From contig DALYJJ010000002.1 of NCBI GenBank assembly GCA_031969915.1, positions 29,631 to 93,630 of the forward strand: a DNA stretch of 64,000 nt, in the 5' to 3' direction. Source of the DNA: DALYJJ01 sp031969915. GTDB lineage: Bacteria; Acidobacteriota; Terriglobia; Bryobacterales; Bryobacteraceae. The position numbers were made by a program, and so were the translations under genes. Shown one piece after another: positions 16,718 through 25,722 of this stretch. The notes beneath the pieces were generated by a model. It made no database searches and was not told where the DNA came from. It saw nothing but the letters and a program-made list of their open reading frames with translations. Position 1 is the first letter of the stretch. The number at the start of each line of letters is the position of its first letter.

Positions 16718-18132
16718 TAGAAGGTACCGCGCTCCGCGCTCAGGTCCTGCCATCCGGTAATCCACCCGTTGAAGAAATACGGGCGAATGGATGAGTCCTC
16801 CGGCGGCTCCTTGAACGCGTAGTAGAGCGTCACGGGCCGGTCCCAGAGTTCGGAAGTGGTGAGATAGGCGACCAGCGCGTGCTCCATGGAGTGGTACGCG
16901 TTCTTCCACGGCCAGGCCTTGGGCATGTCGCCGAGGTTCTGGTTGTTGGACGCGCCCACGTTGGACCACACCTCGCCGTACTTCGGGTCCACGAAATAGC
17001 TCAGCCAGTAATCGTAGCTCCGGGCCAAAAAACGCGTCAGCCCGCGGTCGCTGAGGGCCATCGTGGCGGCGAACTGGTCCAGTTCGGCATACACCCACCA
17101 ACTCTTGTTCTTATCCACGCCGCTCGGCGTCACACCCGTGGCCCAGGAGCCGGACTCTTCCAGAAACGCCCTTCGGAGCAGGCGCGGACCCGCCTCTTCC
17201 GCAAAGCGGATCAGCTCTTGGTTCCCCGCCAGGCGCCCCGTCCACCGGATCATCCAGAGCGACTTGATGCTGTGGCCGTAATCGACCGTGGCCTTGGTGA
17301 GGTCCCTGCCGTCCGGTGTGGTGGTGTTCAGAAAGAACAGATTGTCCGCGGGCGAGTAGAACTCCTCCATCAGCATGCGGGACAGGCGCACCAGGTCGGC
17401 AATCCACTCGCTGCGGTGCGGTTCGGGGAGCGTGGGCGCAAGCAGCGCCATGTAGGCGTTCATCTGGTCGAGCGTGGCGGTAATGCGCTTTTCGAGCGCC
17501 TTCGTGTTGCCGTCGTCGCGCTGGAGCCATTGCAGGGCGTTCAAGCTCTTGTTGTCGTAACGCTCGAAGATGTACTTCTTCACGGCCAGGATGTCGGGCA
17601 GCACATCGGAATCGCGCGTCAGGTAATAGTAGAAGCCCATTCCCAGAAGCGCGTAGGCGAGTTCCTGCGGATTGCGATGTTCGTGCGAGGCCGGCATCCA
17701 GGCGCGCCGGTCGTTTTCATACCAGGCATGCACGCCGCCGTTGCGGCGATCGATCGCGTTGCGGCGAAGATGCTCGATGCCCGCGCGCGCGTAATCGAGG
17801 AAGCGCGTCTGGCCGGTCAGGTGATAAGCCACGCCGTACCCATAGATCTGGCGCGAGAGGGCGACCACGTATTGGCGGTCCAGCATGAGCCAGGAGTTTT
17901 GCGCTACTTCGCGGCAAGGCGCGCGCCGGTCGATGAGAGTGCCGTCGTCGCAGCGCGTAGTGGGGAAGTTGCCCAGCGGCACGCCCAGGGCGGAAGGTTG
18001 ATCCCAGAAGGGCAGCAACTCGCGCTCGAAGTGCTGGAGCCAGCGCTCGGGCGAGGGCAGGTCCGCCGTGCGGTCCTGCGCGGTGGCGAGGGAGAAGAGA
18101 ACCAGGAGGAGAGCGAATGTTCGTACGGCCAT
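16687..18132 (-). CDS. Secreted AGE-family epimerase/isomerase-like (alpha/alpha barrel) protein
   Basis: A 481-residue protein; the start at 18132 gives a signal peptide (MAVRTFALLLVLFSLATAQ). It looks like the N-acylglucosamine 2-epimerase/mannose isomerase family, an alpha6/alpha6 barrel. Diagnostic parts are 'SWLMLDRQYVVALSRQIYGYGVAYHLTG', 'GGVHAWYENDRRAWMPASHEHRNPQELAYALLGMGFYYYL', 'DYGHSIKSLWMI', 'SWWVYAELDQFAATM' and 'AWPWKNAYHSMEHALVAYL'. These resemble the His-rich active site of AGE/CE enzymes. Export is unusual for classical epimerases, so it may instead act on glycans outside the cytosol. Confidence 0.75.
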   Translation of the reverse strand: MAVRTFALLLVLFSLATAQDRTADLPSPERWLQHFERELLPFWDQPSALGVPLGNFPTTRCDDGTLIDRRAPCREVAQNSWLMLDRQYVVALSRQIYGYGVAYHLTGQTRFLDYARAGIEHLRRNAIDRRNGGVHAWYENDRRAWMPASHEHRNPQELAYALLGMGFYYYLTRDSDVLPDILAVKKYIFERYDNKSLNALQWLQRDDGNTKALEKRITATLDQMNAYMALLAPTLPEPHRSEWIADLVRLSRMLMEEFYSPADNLFFLNTTTPDGRDLTKATVDYGHSIKSLWMIRWTGRLAGNQELIRFAEEAGPRLLRRAFLEESGSWATGVTPSGVDKNKSWWVYAELDQFAATMALSDRGLTRFLARSYDYWLSYFVDPKYGEVWSNVGASNNQNLGDMPKAWPWKNAYHSMEHALVAYLTTSELWDRPVTLYYAFKEPPEDSSIRPYFFNGWITGWQDLSAERGTFYHKVEFRGLW

Positions 18133-18183
18133 ACGGTGTTCGCTCTCCAGGTTATTCCGGCGCGGCGCCGGCGGCAAGCCCGG

Positions 18184-18696
18184 CTACCGGCCCTCGCTCG
18201 AAGGGGGCACGATGCCCTTGATGCGCATGTAGGTGGCCATGTTGCCGTAGTGCTCGTAGGTGTGGACCATGTTGAATCCGAGCACGCTGATCTTGGCCAT
18301 TTCGCTCCCGAAGAACTTGATCCGCTCGAGGGCCTGGGCGTCGGTCATGCCCTCGTACACCGAGTCGCAGTACGCGTAGGCTTCCTTCAGACCGGCGACG
18401 AGATCCGCTTTGGTGGTCTTGCCTTTCTCAATGCCGCCCGCCTTCTTTTCCCCTTTGACCGCGGCGCAGAAGGCGATGTTGGCGTCAGCGACATGCCCAA
18501 CCAACTGGCCAAACGTGCGCACGTCGTCGGAGGGCTTGAACGAGTAGTTCTCTTCAGGCATCTTCTCGGCGGCCTTCAGGACGTTACCGCGGAACCGCCC
18601 GTAGAGGGTCTTCGAGTCGGCGGTGAGCGGGTTCTGGGCGTTCGCCGCGCAGGCGGCCAGAACCAGGCCAAGCAGGGTGAGTGTTTTGAGTCGCAT
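18184..18696 (-). CDS. Secreted DinB-family protein
   Basis: A 170-residue protein starting at the ATG at 18696 (MRLKTLTLLGLVLAACAANAQ, a signal peptide). A start five codons upstream at 18711 is also possible. The mature part is a DinB four-helix bundle: 'FGQLVGHVADANIAFC' (first His) and 'VHTYEHYGNMATYMR' (the His pair). Periplasmic DinB proteins of this kind are frequent in Acidobacteria and have no established function. It is divergent from the S9 peptidase gene at 18752, with about 55 bp between them holding both promoters. Confidence 0.82.
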   Translation of the reverse strand: MRLKTLTLLGLVLAACAANAQNPLTADSKTLYGRFRGNVLKAAEKMPEENYSFKPSDDVRTFGQLVGHVADANIAFCAAVKGEKKAGGIEKGKTTKADLVAGLKEAYAYCDSVYEGMTDAQALERIKFFGSEMAKISVLGFNMVHTYEHYGNMATYMRIKGIVPPSSEGR

Positions 18697-18751
18697 GAAG
18701 TGTTTATACAACGAACCGGATCGTTTCTTGCGTAAAATCGTGAGAACGACA

Positions 18752-21400
18752 ATGACTCACATCCGTTTGGGGGCGCTTTTCGTGGCCGCGGCGATGCTCG
18801 TTGCGGCGGAGAAATGGACGGTTGACGATGTGCTGTTCCAGGAGCGGTTGGCCGGTCTGGAGTGGTCGAAGGACGCGCGGTACGCGGTGTATGTGAAATC
18901 GAAGATGGACCGCGACAAGGGCGAGGCGGTCTCCAACCTCTGGCTGAAGAACGTAGCCGATGGCTTCGAGGTGGCGCTGACGCGAGGGAACGACAACCAT
19001 GCGAGCCCGAAGTTCGCCCCGGATTCGAAACGCATTGCGTTTCTGAGCGGCCGGAAAGCGGCGGCGGTGCCCTCGGCCACTGCCGGCAGTCCGGCGGCGG
19101 ACGGCGGCGGCGGGATGCAGGTCTGGATGATCGACACGCGGGGCGGAGAGCCGTGGGCGGTCACGCGCCTGGAAAAGGGCGTTCGCGCGTTCGAGTGGCT
19201 GGACAACGATGCGCTCCTGCTGCTCGCCGCTGAAGACGCCACGCTGCACGAGCAGCAAACGAAGGAACGCAAGGACACCTCAAACGTGGTTGACGACGAG
19301 GTGCACGCCGCGCCCGTGCGGCTCTATCGCTTCGACCTCAAGCAGCAGAAGGCCACCCGCCTGACCAATAATTCCGACCGCATCACCAACATGACCGCAT
19401 CGCCCGACGGGGCCTGGGCCGTCACCAGCCACAACCGCAGCCTGCGCGAGATCTACGACCAGAAGATCAAACCGGTGACCTTTCTCTACAACCTGAAGAC
19501 CGGGGAAGGGAAGCAGTTGTTCGCGGGCGAGAAACTGCAGCCGCGCGGCTTTGCCTGGAAGCCGGACAGCAAGGGGTTCTACTTCACGGCCCCGTACACC
19601 ACACATCCGTATCTCTACAATGCGTCGATCAACCTGGCTTACGAGTACGACCTTGCCGCCGCCCGGCACTCGAAGATCGAACTCGATTGGGAGAACGGCC
19701 TGGCGTCGCCCCTGCGCGCCACGGCGGACGGTTTCGTCGCGCTGCTGGCGGCGGGAGCGCGCAACAAGGCCGCCCGGTACACGCGCAACGGCGCGGCGTG
19801 GACCCGGACGCCGCTCGCCGGCGAACATGCCGGGAACCTCCACGGCCTGGAACTGAGCGACGACGGCAAGACCATCGCCTATCACTATTCGACCGCGTCG
19901 AGGCCCTCGGTGTGGATGATGGCGCGCCTTGACGGCGCCCAGCTCGCAGAGGCGAAACCGCTGGTGGAGTTGAACGGCGGCTTCAAGAAGAAGACGGTGG
20001 CGAAGACGGAACTCGTCTCGTGGAAGGGCGCGCTCGACGAACAGGTCGAGGGCATCCTCTACTACCCGCACCAATACGAAGCGGGCAGGAAGTACCCGTT
20101 GGTGGTGATGATCCACGGCGGGCCGCACGGCCACGACGCCGATGTGTTCAACGAATCGTGGGGCTACCCGCACCAGTTGATGGCGCAGCGAGGCGCGTTC
20201 GTGCTGAAGCCGAACTACCATGGATCCTCGAATTACGGGCTGAAGTGGAGCGAGTCCATTTCGAACGGCAAGTATAACGACCTGGAGTGGATTGACGTCG
20301 AGAAGGGCGTGGACTCGTTGATCGCCCAGGGCCTGGTGGACGCCAACAAGCTCGGCGTGCTCGGCTGGTCGAACGGATCGATCATCACCATCGAACTGAC
20401 CACCCGCACCACGCGGTACAAGGCTGCCGGCGCGGGCGCCGGCGACGTCAACTGGATCAGCGATTGGGGGAATGCCGTCTTCGGCGACGCCTTCGAGATG
20501 TACTACCTGGGCAAAACGCCCATGCAGGATCCCGATCTCTACATCCGTAAGTCTCCGTTGTTCCGGATGGATAAGGTGCGTACGCCCACCATCATCTTCT
20601 TCGGCACCGAAGATAAGCAGGTGCCGACGGAACAAGGCTGGCAGCACTTTCGCGCCCTGCAGCACTACGGGAAGGCGGAGTCGAAGTTCATTCTCTTCCC
20701 CGGCGAGGCCCATGGTCCGCGCAAGCTCGTGCATCAGCGGCGGAAGCTGGAGGAGGAGCTGGCTTGGTTCGACAAGCACCTGTTCGGGACGGCGAAGGAC
20801 GTGAACGAGTCGCTGAAGCCATCTTCGCCGCTGGCCGCGGCGTTGAAGGTGCGCAACACGGGCGAGGTTCCGGACACCGCGGAACGCGGGCCCATCGCCA
20901 TCGGCCGGTTCGAAGTGACACGCGCGCAGTACCGGGCGTTCGACGCCGCCTATTCGGTTGCCGCCGGAACCGAAAGCTATCCGGCAAACGGCGTGACGTT
21001 CGAACGAGCCAAGGCCTACGCTGAGTGGCTTTCGAATAAGACCGGACAGAAATGGCGGCTGGGCAGCGAGGAGGAGTTGGGCTCGCTGCTGAAACCGGCG
21101 AAGGGCGAGAACACGCTCGATCTGTGGGCCGGTTACGCCGTGAACCCGGACGACGAAACGAAGCTCGCGTCCCTGGTTGAAGGCCTGGGCGCGGGCGCGC
21201 TGCTGAAGCCCGTGGGCAGTTTTCCGGGTAGCGGCGAGGATCCGCTCTTCGATCTCGGCGGCAACGTGGCGGAATGGGTTACCGCGAAGGACGGTACGGG
21301 GAAAGCGCTGGGCGGCAGCGCGGACCGGCCCTCGGATGCAAAATCGGAACGGCGAGCGCGGCCCGAATACATCGGATTCCGCGTGGTGAGGACACAGTAA
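18752..21400 (+). CDS. S9-family prolyl oligopeptidase-like protein fused to a C-terminal FGE/SUMF1-like domain
   Basis: An 882-residue protein from ATG 18752 with a short signal peptide (MTHIRLGALFVAAAMLVAAE). Residues ~20-430 form the propeller of S9 peptidases and ~450-690 the alpha/beta hydrolase. Ser540 in 'GWSNGS' is the expected nucleophile, the Asp lies in 'FGTEDKQVP' and the His in 'GEAHGPRK'. Residues ~710-882 are extra: 'IGRFEVTRAQYRAFD', 'NGVTFERAKAYAEWLSNKTGQKWRLGSEEE', 'DLGGNVAEWV' and 'YIGFRVVRT' match the formylglycine-generating-enzyme (SUMF1) fold. The extra domain lacks an obvious catalytic Cys pair, so it is more likely a binding module. The final TAA shares its last base with the next gene's ATG. 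Confidence 0.85.
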   Translation: MTHIRLGALFVAAAMLVAAEKWTVDDVLFQERLAGLEWSKDARYAVYVKSKMDRDKGEAVSNLWLKNVADGFEVALTRGNDNHASPKFAPDSKRIAFLSGRKAAAVPSATAGSPAADGGGGMQVWMIDTRGGEPWAVTRLEKGVRAFEWLDNDALLLLAAEDATLHEQQTKERKDTSNVVDDEVHAAPVRLYRFDLKQQKATRLTNNSDRITNMTASPDGAWAVTSHNRSLREIYDQKIKPVTFLYNLKTGEGKQLFAGEKLQPRGFAWKPDSKGFYFTAPYTTHPYLYNASINLAYEYDLAAARHSKIELDWENGLASPLRATADGFVALLAAGARNKAARYTRNGAAWTRTPLAGEHAGNLHGLELSDDGKTIAYHYSTASRPSVWMMARLDGAQLAEAKPLVELNGGFKKKTVAKTELVSWKGALDEQVEGILYYPHQYEAGRKYPLVVMIHGGPHGHDADVFNESWGYPHQLMAQRGAFVLKPNYHGSSNYGLKWSESISNGKYNDLEWIDVEKGVDSLIAQGLVDANKLGVLGWSNGSIITIELTTRTTRYKAAGAGAGDVNWISDWGNAVFGDAFEMYYLGKTPMQDPDLYIRKSPLFRMDKVRTPTIIFFGTEDKQVPTEQGWQHFRALQHYGKAESKFILFPGEAHGPRKLVHQRRKLEEELAWFDKHLFGTAKDVNESLKPSSPLAAALKVRNTGEVPDTAERGPIAIGRFEVTRAQYRAFDAAYSVAAGTESYPANGVTFERAKAYAEWLSNKTGQKWRLGSEEELGSLLKPAKGENTLDLWAGYAVNPDDETKLASLVEGLGAGALLKPVGSFPGSGEDPLFDLGGNVAEWVTAKDGTGKALGGSADRPSDAKSERRARPEYIGFRVVRTQ

Positions 21401-21681
21401 TGCAAGTCCGTAGTTCCCAGATGGACCAGATGGGTGACGCGGAGCCCAACCGCTTAAACGTGCAGCCCTGCGAATCCAGCAAGCACTGGATCGAGTTCCA
21501 ACTCGTGGACAAGCTGCATAACCCGATTCCGGGTGAACCGTACAAGGTGCGGCTGCCGGATGGTTCCTCCCACACCGGTACGCTCGACGGCGAGGGCAAG
21601 GTGCGCTTCGATCCCATCGTCGGCGGCCAAGCCACGATCAGCTTCCCGGGGCTCGACGCGAAAGAGTGGTTTTCGCTCTGA
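21400..21681 (+). CDS. Small protein resembling the C-terminal tail domain of VgrG-type spike proteins
   Basis: A 93-residue protein whose ATG overlaps the stop of the S9-FGE gene (TAATG), implying translational coupling. After a polar N-terminus, 'HWIEFQLVDKLHNPIPGEPY' and 'VRLPDGSSHTGTLDGEGKV' followed by 'ATISFPGLDAKEW' form a small beta-sandwich. That pattern is seen at the ends of type VI secretion Vgr proteins and their adaptors. This is recognition by pattern; no search was possible. The next genes, which converge on it, look like cargo or adaptor proteins of the same kind of system. Confidence 0.65.
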   Translation: MQVRSSQMDQMGDAEPNRLNVQPCESSKHWIEFQLVDKLHNPIPGEPYKVRLPDGSSHTGTLDGEGKVRFDPIVGGQATISFPGLDAKEWFSL

Positions 21682-21693
21682 CGGCGCCCGTGA

Positions 21694-24015
21694 TCAAGAC
21701 GGGATCTGGTTCCGGACCTGGATCAACATATCGAAAATGTAGTCGTCCGGCGCGGCCGTGTCCTCCACCAGGATGAACTCCTCGCCGACAGCACGGGCGA
21801 ACAATGCCTTCTGCCTGCGTGACGCGGTTTCCGGTTGCAGGTCCTTCATCGTGATCGGATTCGATACTTCAAGGATCACGTCGGGTTTGGTGAAATCGGG
21901 ATCGACAATGCCCAGCGGTGTGTTCTCGATGCCCAGGGCGAGCAGGTCGTTGCCCTTGTTGCCCACCAGCGTCTTCAGCGCGTACTGAAACACCAGATCG
22001 CGGCGCACCGTGCCCGTGGCGGTGACGAGTTCGTTCCACGTCACGGGCCGGTCGTTGCGCGTGAGCTGGCGCTTGGAGACGGGTGCGAGCATCATGTCGC
22101 CGACGTTGTTGAACTCTACTCCGCTGGAGGAGAAAAACAGAAAGTCTTCCGGCCCCAGAAATACTTCGAACGTGGGCGGGTTCTTGATTGCCTGTGCGCC
22201 CTTGTCCATCTTGTCGAAGTAGCGCGAATTCCAGTGGCCGTTCACGCCCACGCGCATGAGCCACTCTTCGGTCTCCACGCCTCCGGCGATGATCTTGCCG
22301 AGTTCCGTGAAGAACCCGTCGATGGCGGCGTCGACTGCTTTCTGGACCATGTCCTTCAGCATGCCGCCCAGGTCGATGGTGGGTCCGTTGGGGGGGATCT
22401 TCACGATCGGGATGTCGTTCAGCGACATACCCAGGATCTTGATGTTCGCCACGCGCTCGGCGATCTCCTTGCGCATGGCCTCCTCTTCCTTCTTGAAGAG
22501 ATCGCGCACCTGCTTCACGCTGTTGTCCCGGATGCGGATCCGCCCCGTGATGCCGCTGAAGGCCACCTCGCAGATCTTCACCTTCTTCGCCTGCGTGTGA
22601 TTCGGGTCGTGCCAGCCCAGGGAGAGCATCACGCCCGCGGCGTCCTTGCCGTCGAGGGACGCCTTGGTGATGGTGATCTTGGCCTGCTTCGGCGCCTCAC
22701 CGGGCTTCTCGGGCGGCAGCAATTGCACCACCGGTTTGATCAAGTGCGCTCCCGCATGGGGCAGCGCCACCGTGGCCTGCAGCAGGCGCGGCCTCAGCAC
22801 GATGGTGTTATGGAAAAACTCGGTGGTGGCGCCGATAGGAAACGGCGCGACCGGAACTTCAAGCGGCGGCAGATCGACAATGAACTCGTAGTCCTTTTCT
22901 GCGAGCGAAGAGTAGTTCATGTACCCGCCGCGCTTCGACGCGAAGAACATGAACGTGATAGCCGGGACCTTGGTGGGCCCGGCCTTCGGGTCGCCCGGCA
23001 GATTCTCCCCGAACTGTACCGCTCCCCATGTGGCTGTCGCGATGGCGCGGGGTGGGTTCATCATCGCCATCGTCTTCGGATTCCTGGCGGCTTTCAGTTC
23101 CTTGGTCTTGCTGCAGTCGTACACCCAGCGTCCAGACGCCCACACGAACATCCCGGTCATGGGCCACAGCCATTCGCCATCCGCCCACGGCCCATCGTGC
23201 TTGGGCATCTCTTCGGCTTTGAAGCCGCGTTCAAAGGGGTCGTCGAAGTCCTCCATCAGAGAGCCCGCATCCCACTGGATCTCGAACGTTCCCGGCTTGG
23301 CGATCGGCCGCTCGCTGTCCAGTTTCTCGTCTGTGTTGGGTGGGTTTCCGGCGCTGGGCGCGATGGCGCTCGCGTATTTCGTTTCGGGCAGCACGTGGAG
23401 CGACCAGTTCATCCACTTGTGCCATTGCGCAAAGGGAACCTCAACCGGATTGCCGTAGCTGCGGGTGGCCGTTCCTTCGATCTCGATGATCTGATCGATG
23501 GGAATCGTTCCGGACGACGGGCCGCGATTCACCGGAGCCCATTGCGGGATGACGCGGAGAGCGCGCATGGCCAGGCGCGCGCCGATACGCACGATGAAGA
23601 ACTTGAGGACATCGGTGATGATGCCCAGGACGGTGTCGAGAAACGAACTGATCGCGGCCAGAGCGGTCGCGAACCCAAGGATCGCTCCGATCACGGTCCC
23701 GATCGGCCCGCCCAGAGACCCCTGCGCCGCGGCCAGAGCAGCGGCCGCGGCCGCGGCAGCAGCGCGGGCGGCGTTGGCCGCGGTGCGTGCGATCAGGGTC
23801 ACCGTTTCCAACACCTTCAGCAGCGGACCGAGCACCGGCAGGTTGTCCTCGATGAACTCCTTGAACTGCTGCTCCATGTCGCCGAACTCTTCCGGCGTGT
23901 GGCAGCCGCAGGAGACGCCGTCGCCGTCCGGCCCCGGCTTCTGAGGCACGAAGCCCTCGTTGTTGATCCGTTGAAACGGCTTTAGGCGGTTCAGAGGCTT
24001 GATGGGGTCGGCCAT
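21694..24015 (-). CDS. Large hypothetical protein with hydrophobic Ala-rich helical segment (candidate injected effector)
   Basis: A 773-residue protein with no classical signal peptide. The N-terminus has a Cys pair (SCGCHTPEEF). Residues ~55-150 are strongly hydrophobic and Ala-rich (a run of nine alanines, then 'GTVIGAILGFATALAAISSFLDTVLGIITDVLKFFIV'), which could insert in membranes as helical hairpins. The C-terminal ~600 residues are mixed and unrecognised, with a charged helix near 'LFKKEEEAMRKEIAERV'. It is the last gene of a three-gene operon (6-nt gaps) with LysM and OmpA/peptidoglycan-binding proteins, and converges on the VgrG-tail-like gene. Function unknown; a pore-forming or structural role is inference. 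Confidence 0.7.
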   Translation of the reverse strand: MADPIKPLNRLKPFQRINNEGFVPQKPGPDGDGVSCGCHTPEEFGDMEQQFKEFIEDNLPVLGPLLKVLETVTLIARTAANAARAAAAAAAAALAAAQGSLGGPIGTVIGAILGFATALAAISSFLDTVLGIITDVLKFFIVRIGARLAMRALRVIPQWAPVNRGPSSGTIPIDQIIEIEGTATRSYGNPVEVPFAQWHKWMNWSLHVLPETKYASAIAPSAGNPPNTDEKLDSERPIAKPGTFEIQWDAGSLMEDFDDPFERGFKAEEMPKHDGPWADGEWLWPMTGMFVWASGRWVYDCSKTKELKAARNPKTMAMMNPPRAIATATWGAVQFGENLPGDPKAGPTKVPAITFMFFASKRGGYMNYSSLAEKDYEFIVDLPPLEVPVAPFPIGATTEFFHNTIVLRPRLLQATVALPHAGAHLIKPVVQLLPPEKPGEAPKQAKITITKASLDGKDAAGVMLSLGWHDPNHTQAKKVKICEVAFSGITGRIRIRDNSVKQVRDLFKKEEEAMRKEIAERVANIKILGMSLNDIPIVKIPPNGPTIDLGGMLKDMVQKAVDAAIDGFFTELGKIIAGGVETEEWLMRVGVNGHWNSRYFDKMDKGAQAIKNPPTFEVFLGPEDFLFFSSSGVEFNNVGDMMLAPVSKRQLTRNDRPVTWNELVTATGTVRRDLVFQYALKTLVGNKGNDLLALGIENTPLGIVDPDFTKPDVILEVSNPITMKDLQPETASRRQKALFARAVGEEFILVEDTAAPDDYIFDMLIQVRNQIPS

Positions 24016-24021
24016 GGCGGA

Positions 24022-25716
24022 TCAGGGTTGCTCGGGCGCCGGTTCCTCACTGGGTGGCGGCGTGGCGCCCTTGATTTCGTGTTCGTCAAAGATGGCCGCG
24101 CGCACCGTGTTGTCGTCTTCGTTATCCAGGTTGTTGCGGTGGCGGAATTGCGTGAAGGCCTCGTCGAATTCCTCCTGGGTCCACTTCTCGGGAGCCTTCT
24201 CGCCGAAGCCCAGGTTGTAGAGCCGCTGCTTCACGGCCAGGTCATCGCCCACGTCGCGCGCCCGCAACGCACCGGCGTCGACCACAAGCGGCCAGAACGT
24301 CTCCTCACCCGCGAACTTGTCGGTGTCTCCGCCCGGGTCCGGCCCCTCGGGCGCGGGCATGTCCAGTCCCGTGGCGTCGATCCGGATGGTCATCTTCGTG
24401 CGCTCGTCGATCACGGGGATCCGCAACTCGCCCTTCGCGTCGGTGGTGCCGCGGATCAACGGCGCGAACTCCGCCTCTCCCGCCTTCACCACGTACCGCC
24501 GGTTCGCCAGCGGGATCTTCTTACCGCCCTGCCCGTCGATGCGCAACCGGACCACCCACTCGCGCAGCTTGCGCTCGCACGGGGAGTGCTGGGCGAAACC
24601 GTGATAGAAGCGGCACGCCATCGTGTTGCCGGTCTCTTCCACCGGAACCGGAGTCACCGTGTTCGTCTCGTCCACCGCCAGGATGGTCATCCGGTCGCCG
24701 AACGTGCGGTCTTCCGGCCCTTCCGTGCGGCGCTTGTCCCCATCGGACCAGAACCGCTTCACGCACAGCGAGCCGTCCTGCTTCGCCGTCGGGCACGGCC
24801 ATTTCTTCGGATCGATCCGCGTGCCATGTTTGAACACGAAAACCAGCGCGCGCCGGTCGACGACGTACAACTCATTGCGGACCTCGCGCAACACGGGGTC
24901 CTTCTTGGCCGCGTCGGTCTTGCTTTTTGAGAACAGAAAGATCGGATTGAACTCCCCGCACCCCTGCACGTCGCCTTTCAGCCCGTCTCCCTTGCCGCGA
25001 GCGATGAAGTCATCCGGAGTGAGCTCGAAGTTGTTGCCGTCCGGGTCCTTGCAGATGGCGTCCATGTACTCGCGGAACAACTGCAGGCGCATCTTCTTGT
25101 CGAGCGTGAATCCTTTGCCGAAGCCTCGAGATTCGCGCCAGGCGGAGATCGCGTCGCGCGTCGCCTTTTGCGTTTGCGCGGTGAGCCCGCCGTCAATCGG
25201 ACCCGTGTAGAACGGCCCCGCGTCGTCCTCCAACGTCTGGGAGAGTATCGTCTGGAACGACTTGGTGCCCCATTGGTCGCCGCCGAAGCCCGGAGAAAAC
25301 AGCTCGTCCCAGATCTCGGCCTTGCGAATCAGCAGCCCGTACAGTGCCAGGGCGCGCCGTCCGCTGAGCGTCTTGTTGTAGTTGTCGTCGCCGGTAGGGT
25401 CGGCGTGCGCGAAGACGGAGCATGGCGGGAACGCCTTCGACTCATGCGAGTCGCGCAGCTTGATCATCAGTCTCGCAAAGCGCGTGAAGGCGTCGGCAGA
25501 CTCCGGACTGATGAACGACGAATCGAACGCGAAGCCGGTATTCGGAAGCCGCATGCAGCCGATGGCGATCAGCTTCTCCCGGATGGCATTGAAGTTCTTG
25601 CCGGTCTGCTCGGCGGGGATCGGGGCCACCAGCACAGGCAGTTCGGCCCGCTGCGGATGGGTCGCCACGATCCCGTTCGGCGCGACATCGAGAATGAATA
25701 CCGGTTCGCCAGCCAT
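24022..25716 (-). CDS. OmpA-like/peptidoglycan-binding adaptor protein
   Basis: A 564-residue protein without a signal peptide. Residues ~55-135 resemble an OmpA C-terminal domain ('FAFDSSFISPESADAFTRFARLMIKL', 'VFAHADPTGDDNYNKTLSGRRALALYGLL'). Around 350-470 there is a beta-rich region with many Cys and an 'IRGTTDAKGELRIPVID' strand. Residues ~500-545 resemble a PG_binding_1 repeat ('KQRLYNLGF', 'EAFTQFRHRNNLDNED'). The absence of an export signal, despite peptidoglycan-binding parts, fits cargo or adaptor proteins delivered by contractile injection systems. Second gene of the operon, 6 nt from each neighbour. Confidence 0.72.
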   Translation of the reverse strand: MAGEPVFILDVAPNGIVATHPQRAELPVLVAPIPAEQTGKNFNAIREKLIAIGCMRLPNTGFAFDSSFISPESADAFTRFARLMIKLRDSHESKAFPPCSVFAHADPTGDDNYNKTLSGRRALALYGLLIRKAEIWDELFSPGFGGDQWGTKSFQTILSQTLEDDAGPFYTGPIDGGLTAQTQKATRDAISAWRESRGFGKGFTLDKKMRLQLFREYMDAICKDPDGNNFELTPDDFIARGKGDGLKGDVQGCGEFNPIFLFSKSKTDAAKKDPVLREVRNELYVVDRRALVFVFKHGTRIDPKKWPCPTAKQDGSLCVKRFWSDGDKRRTEGPEDRTFGDRMTILAVDETNTVTPVPVEETGNTMACRFYHGFAQHSPCERKLREWVVRLRIDGQGGKKIPLANRRYVVKAGEAEFAPLIRGTTDAKGELRIPVIDERTKMTIRIDATGLDMPAPEGPDPGGDTDKFAGEETFWPLVVDAGALRARDVGDDLAVKQRLYNLGFGEKAPEKWTQEEFDEAFTQFRHRNNLDNEDDNTVRAAIFDEHEIKGATPPPSEEPAPEQP

Positions 25717-25722
25717 GCGTAC

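Noticed and set aside
21835..23985. 716-residue plus-strand frame opposite the 773-residue protein
   Set aside because: Its His/Arg/Gly-rich composition is that of an antisense shadow. The minus-strand frame has operon spacing and ordinary protein composition.
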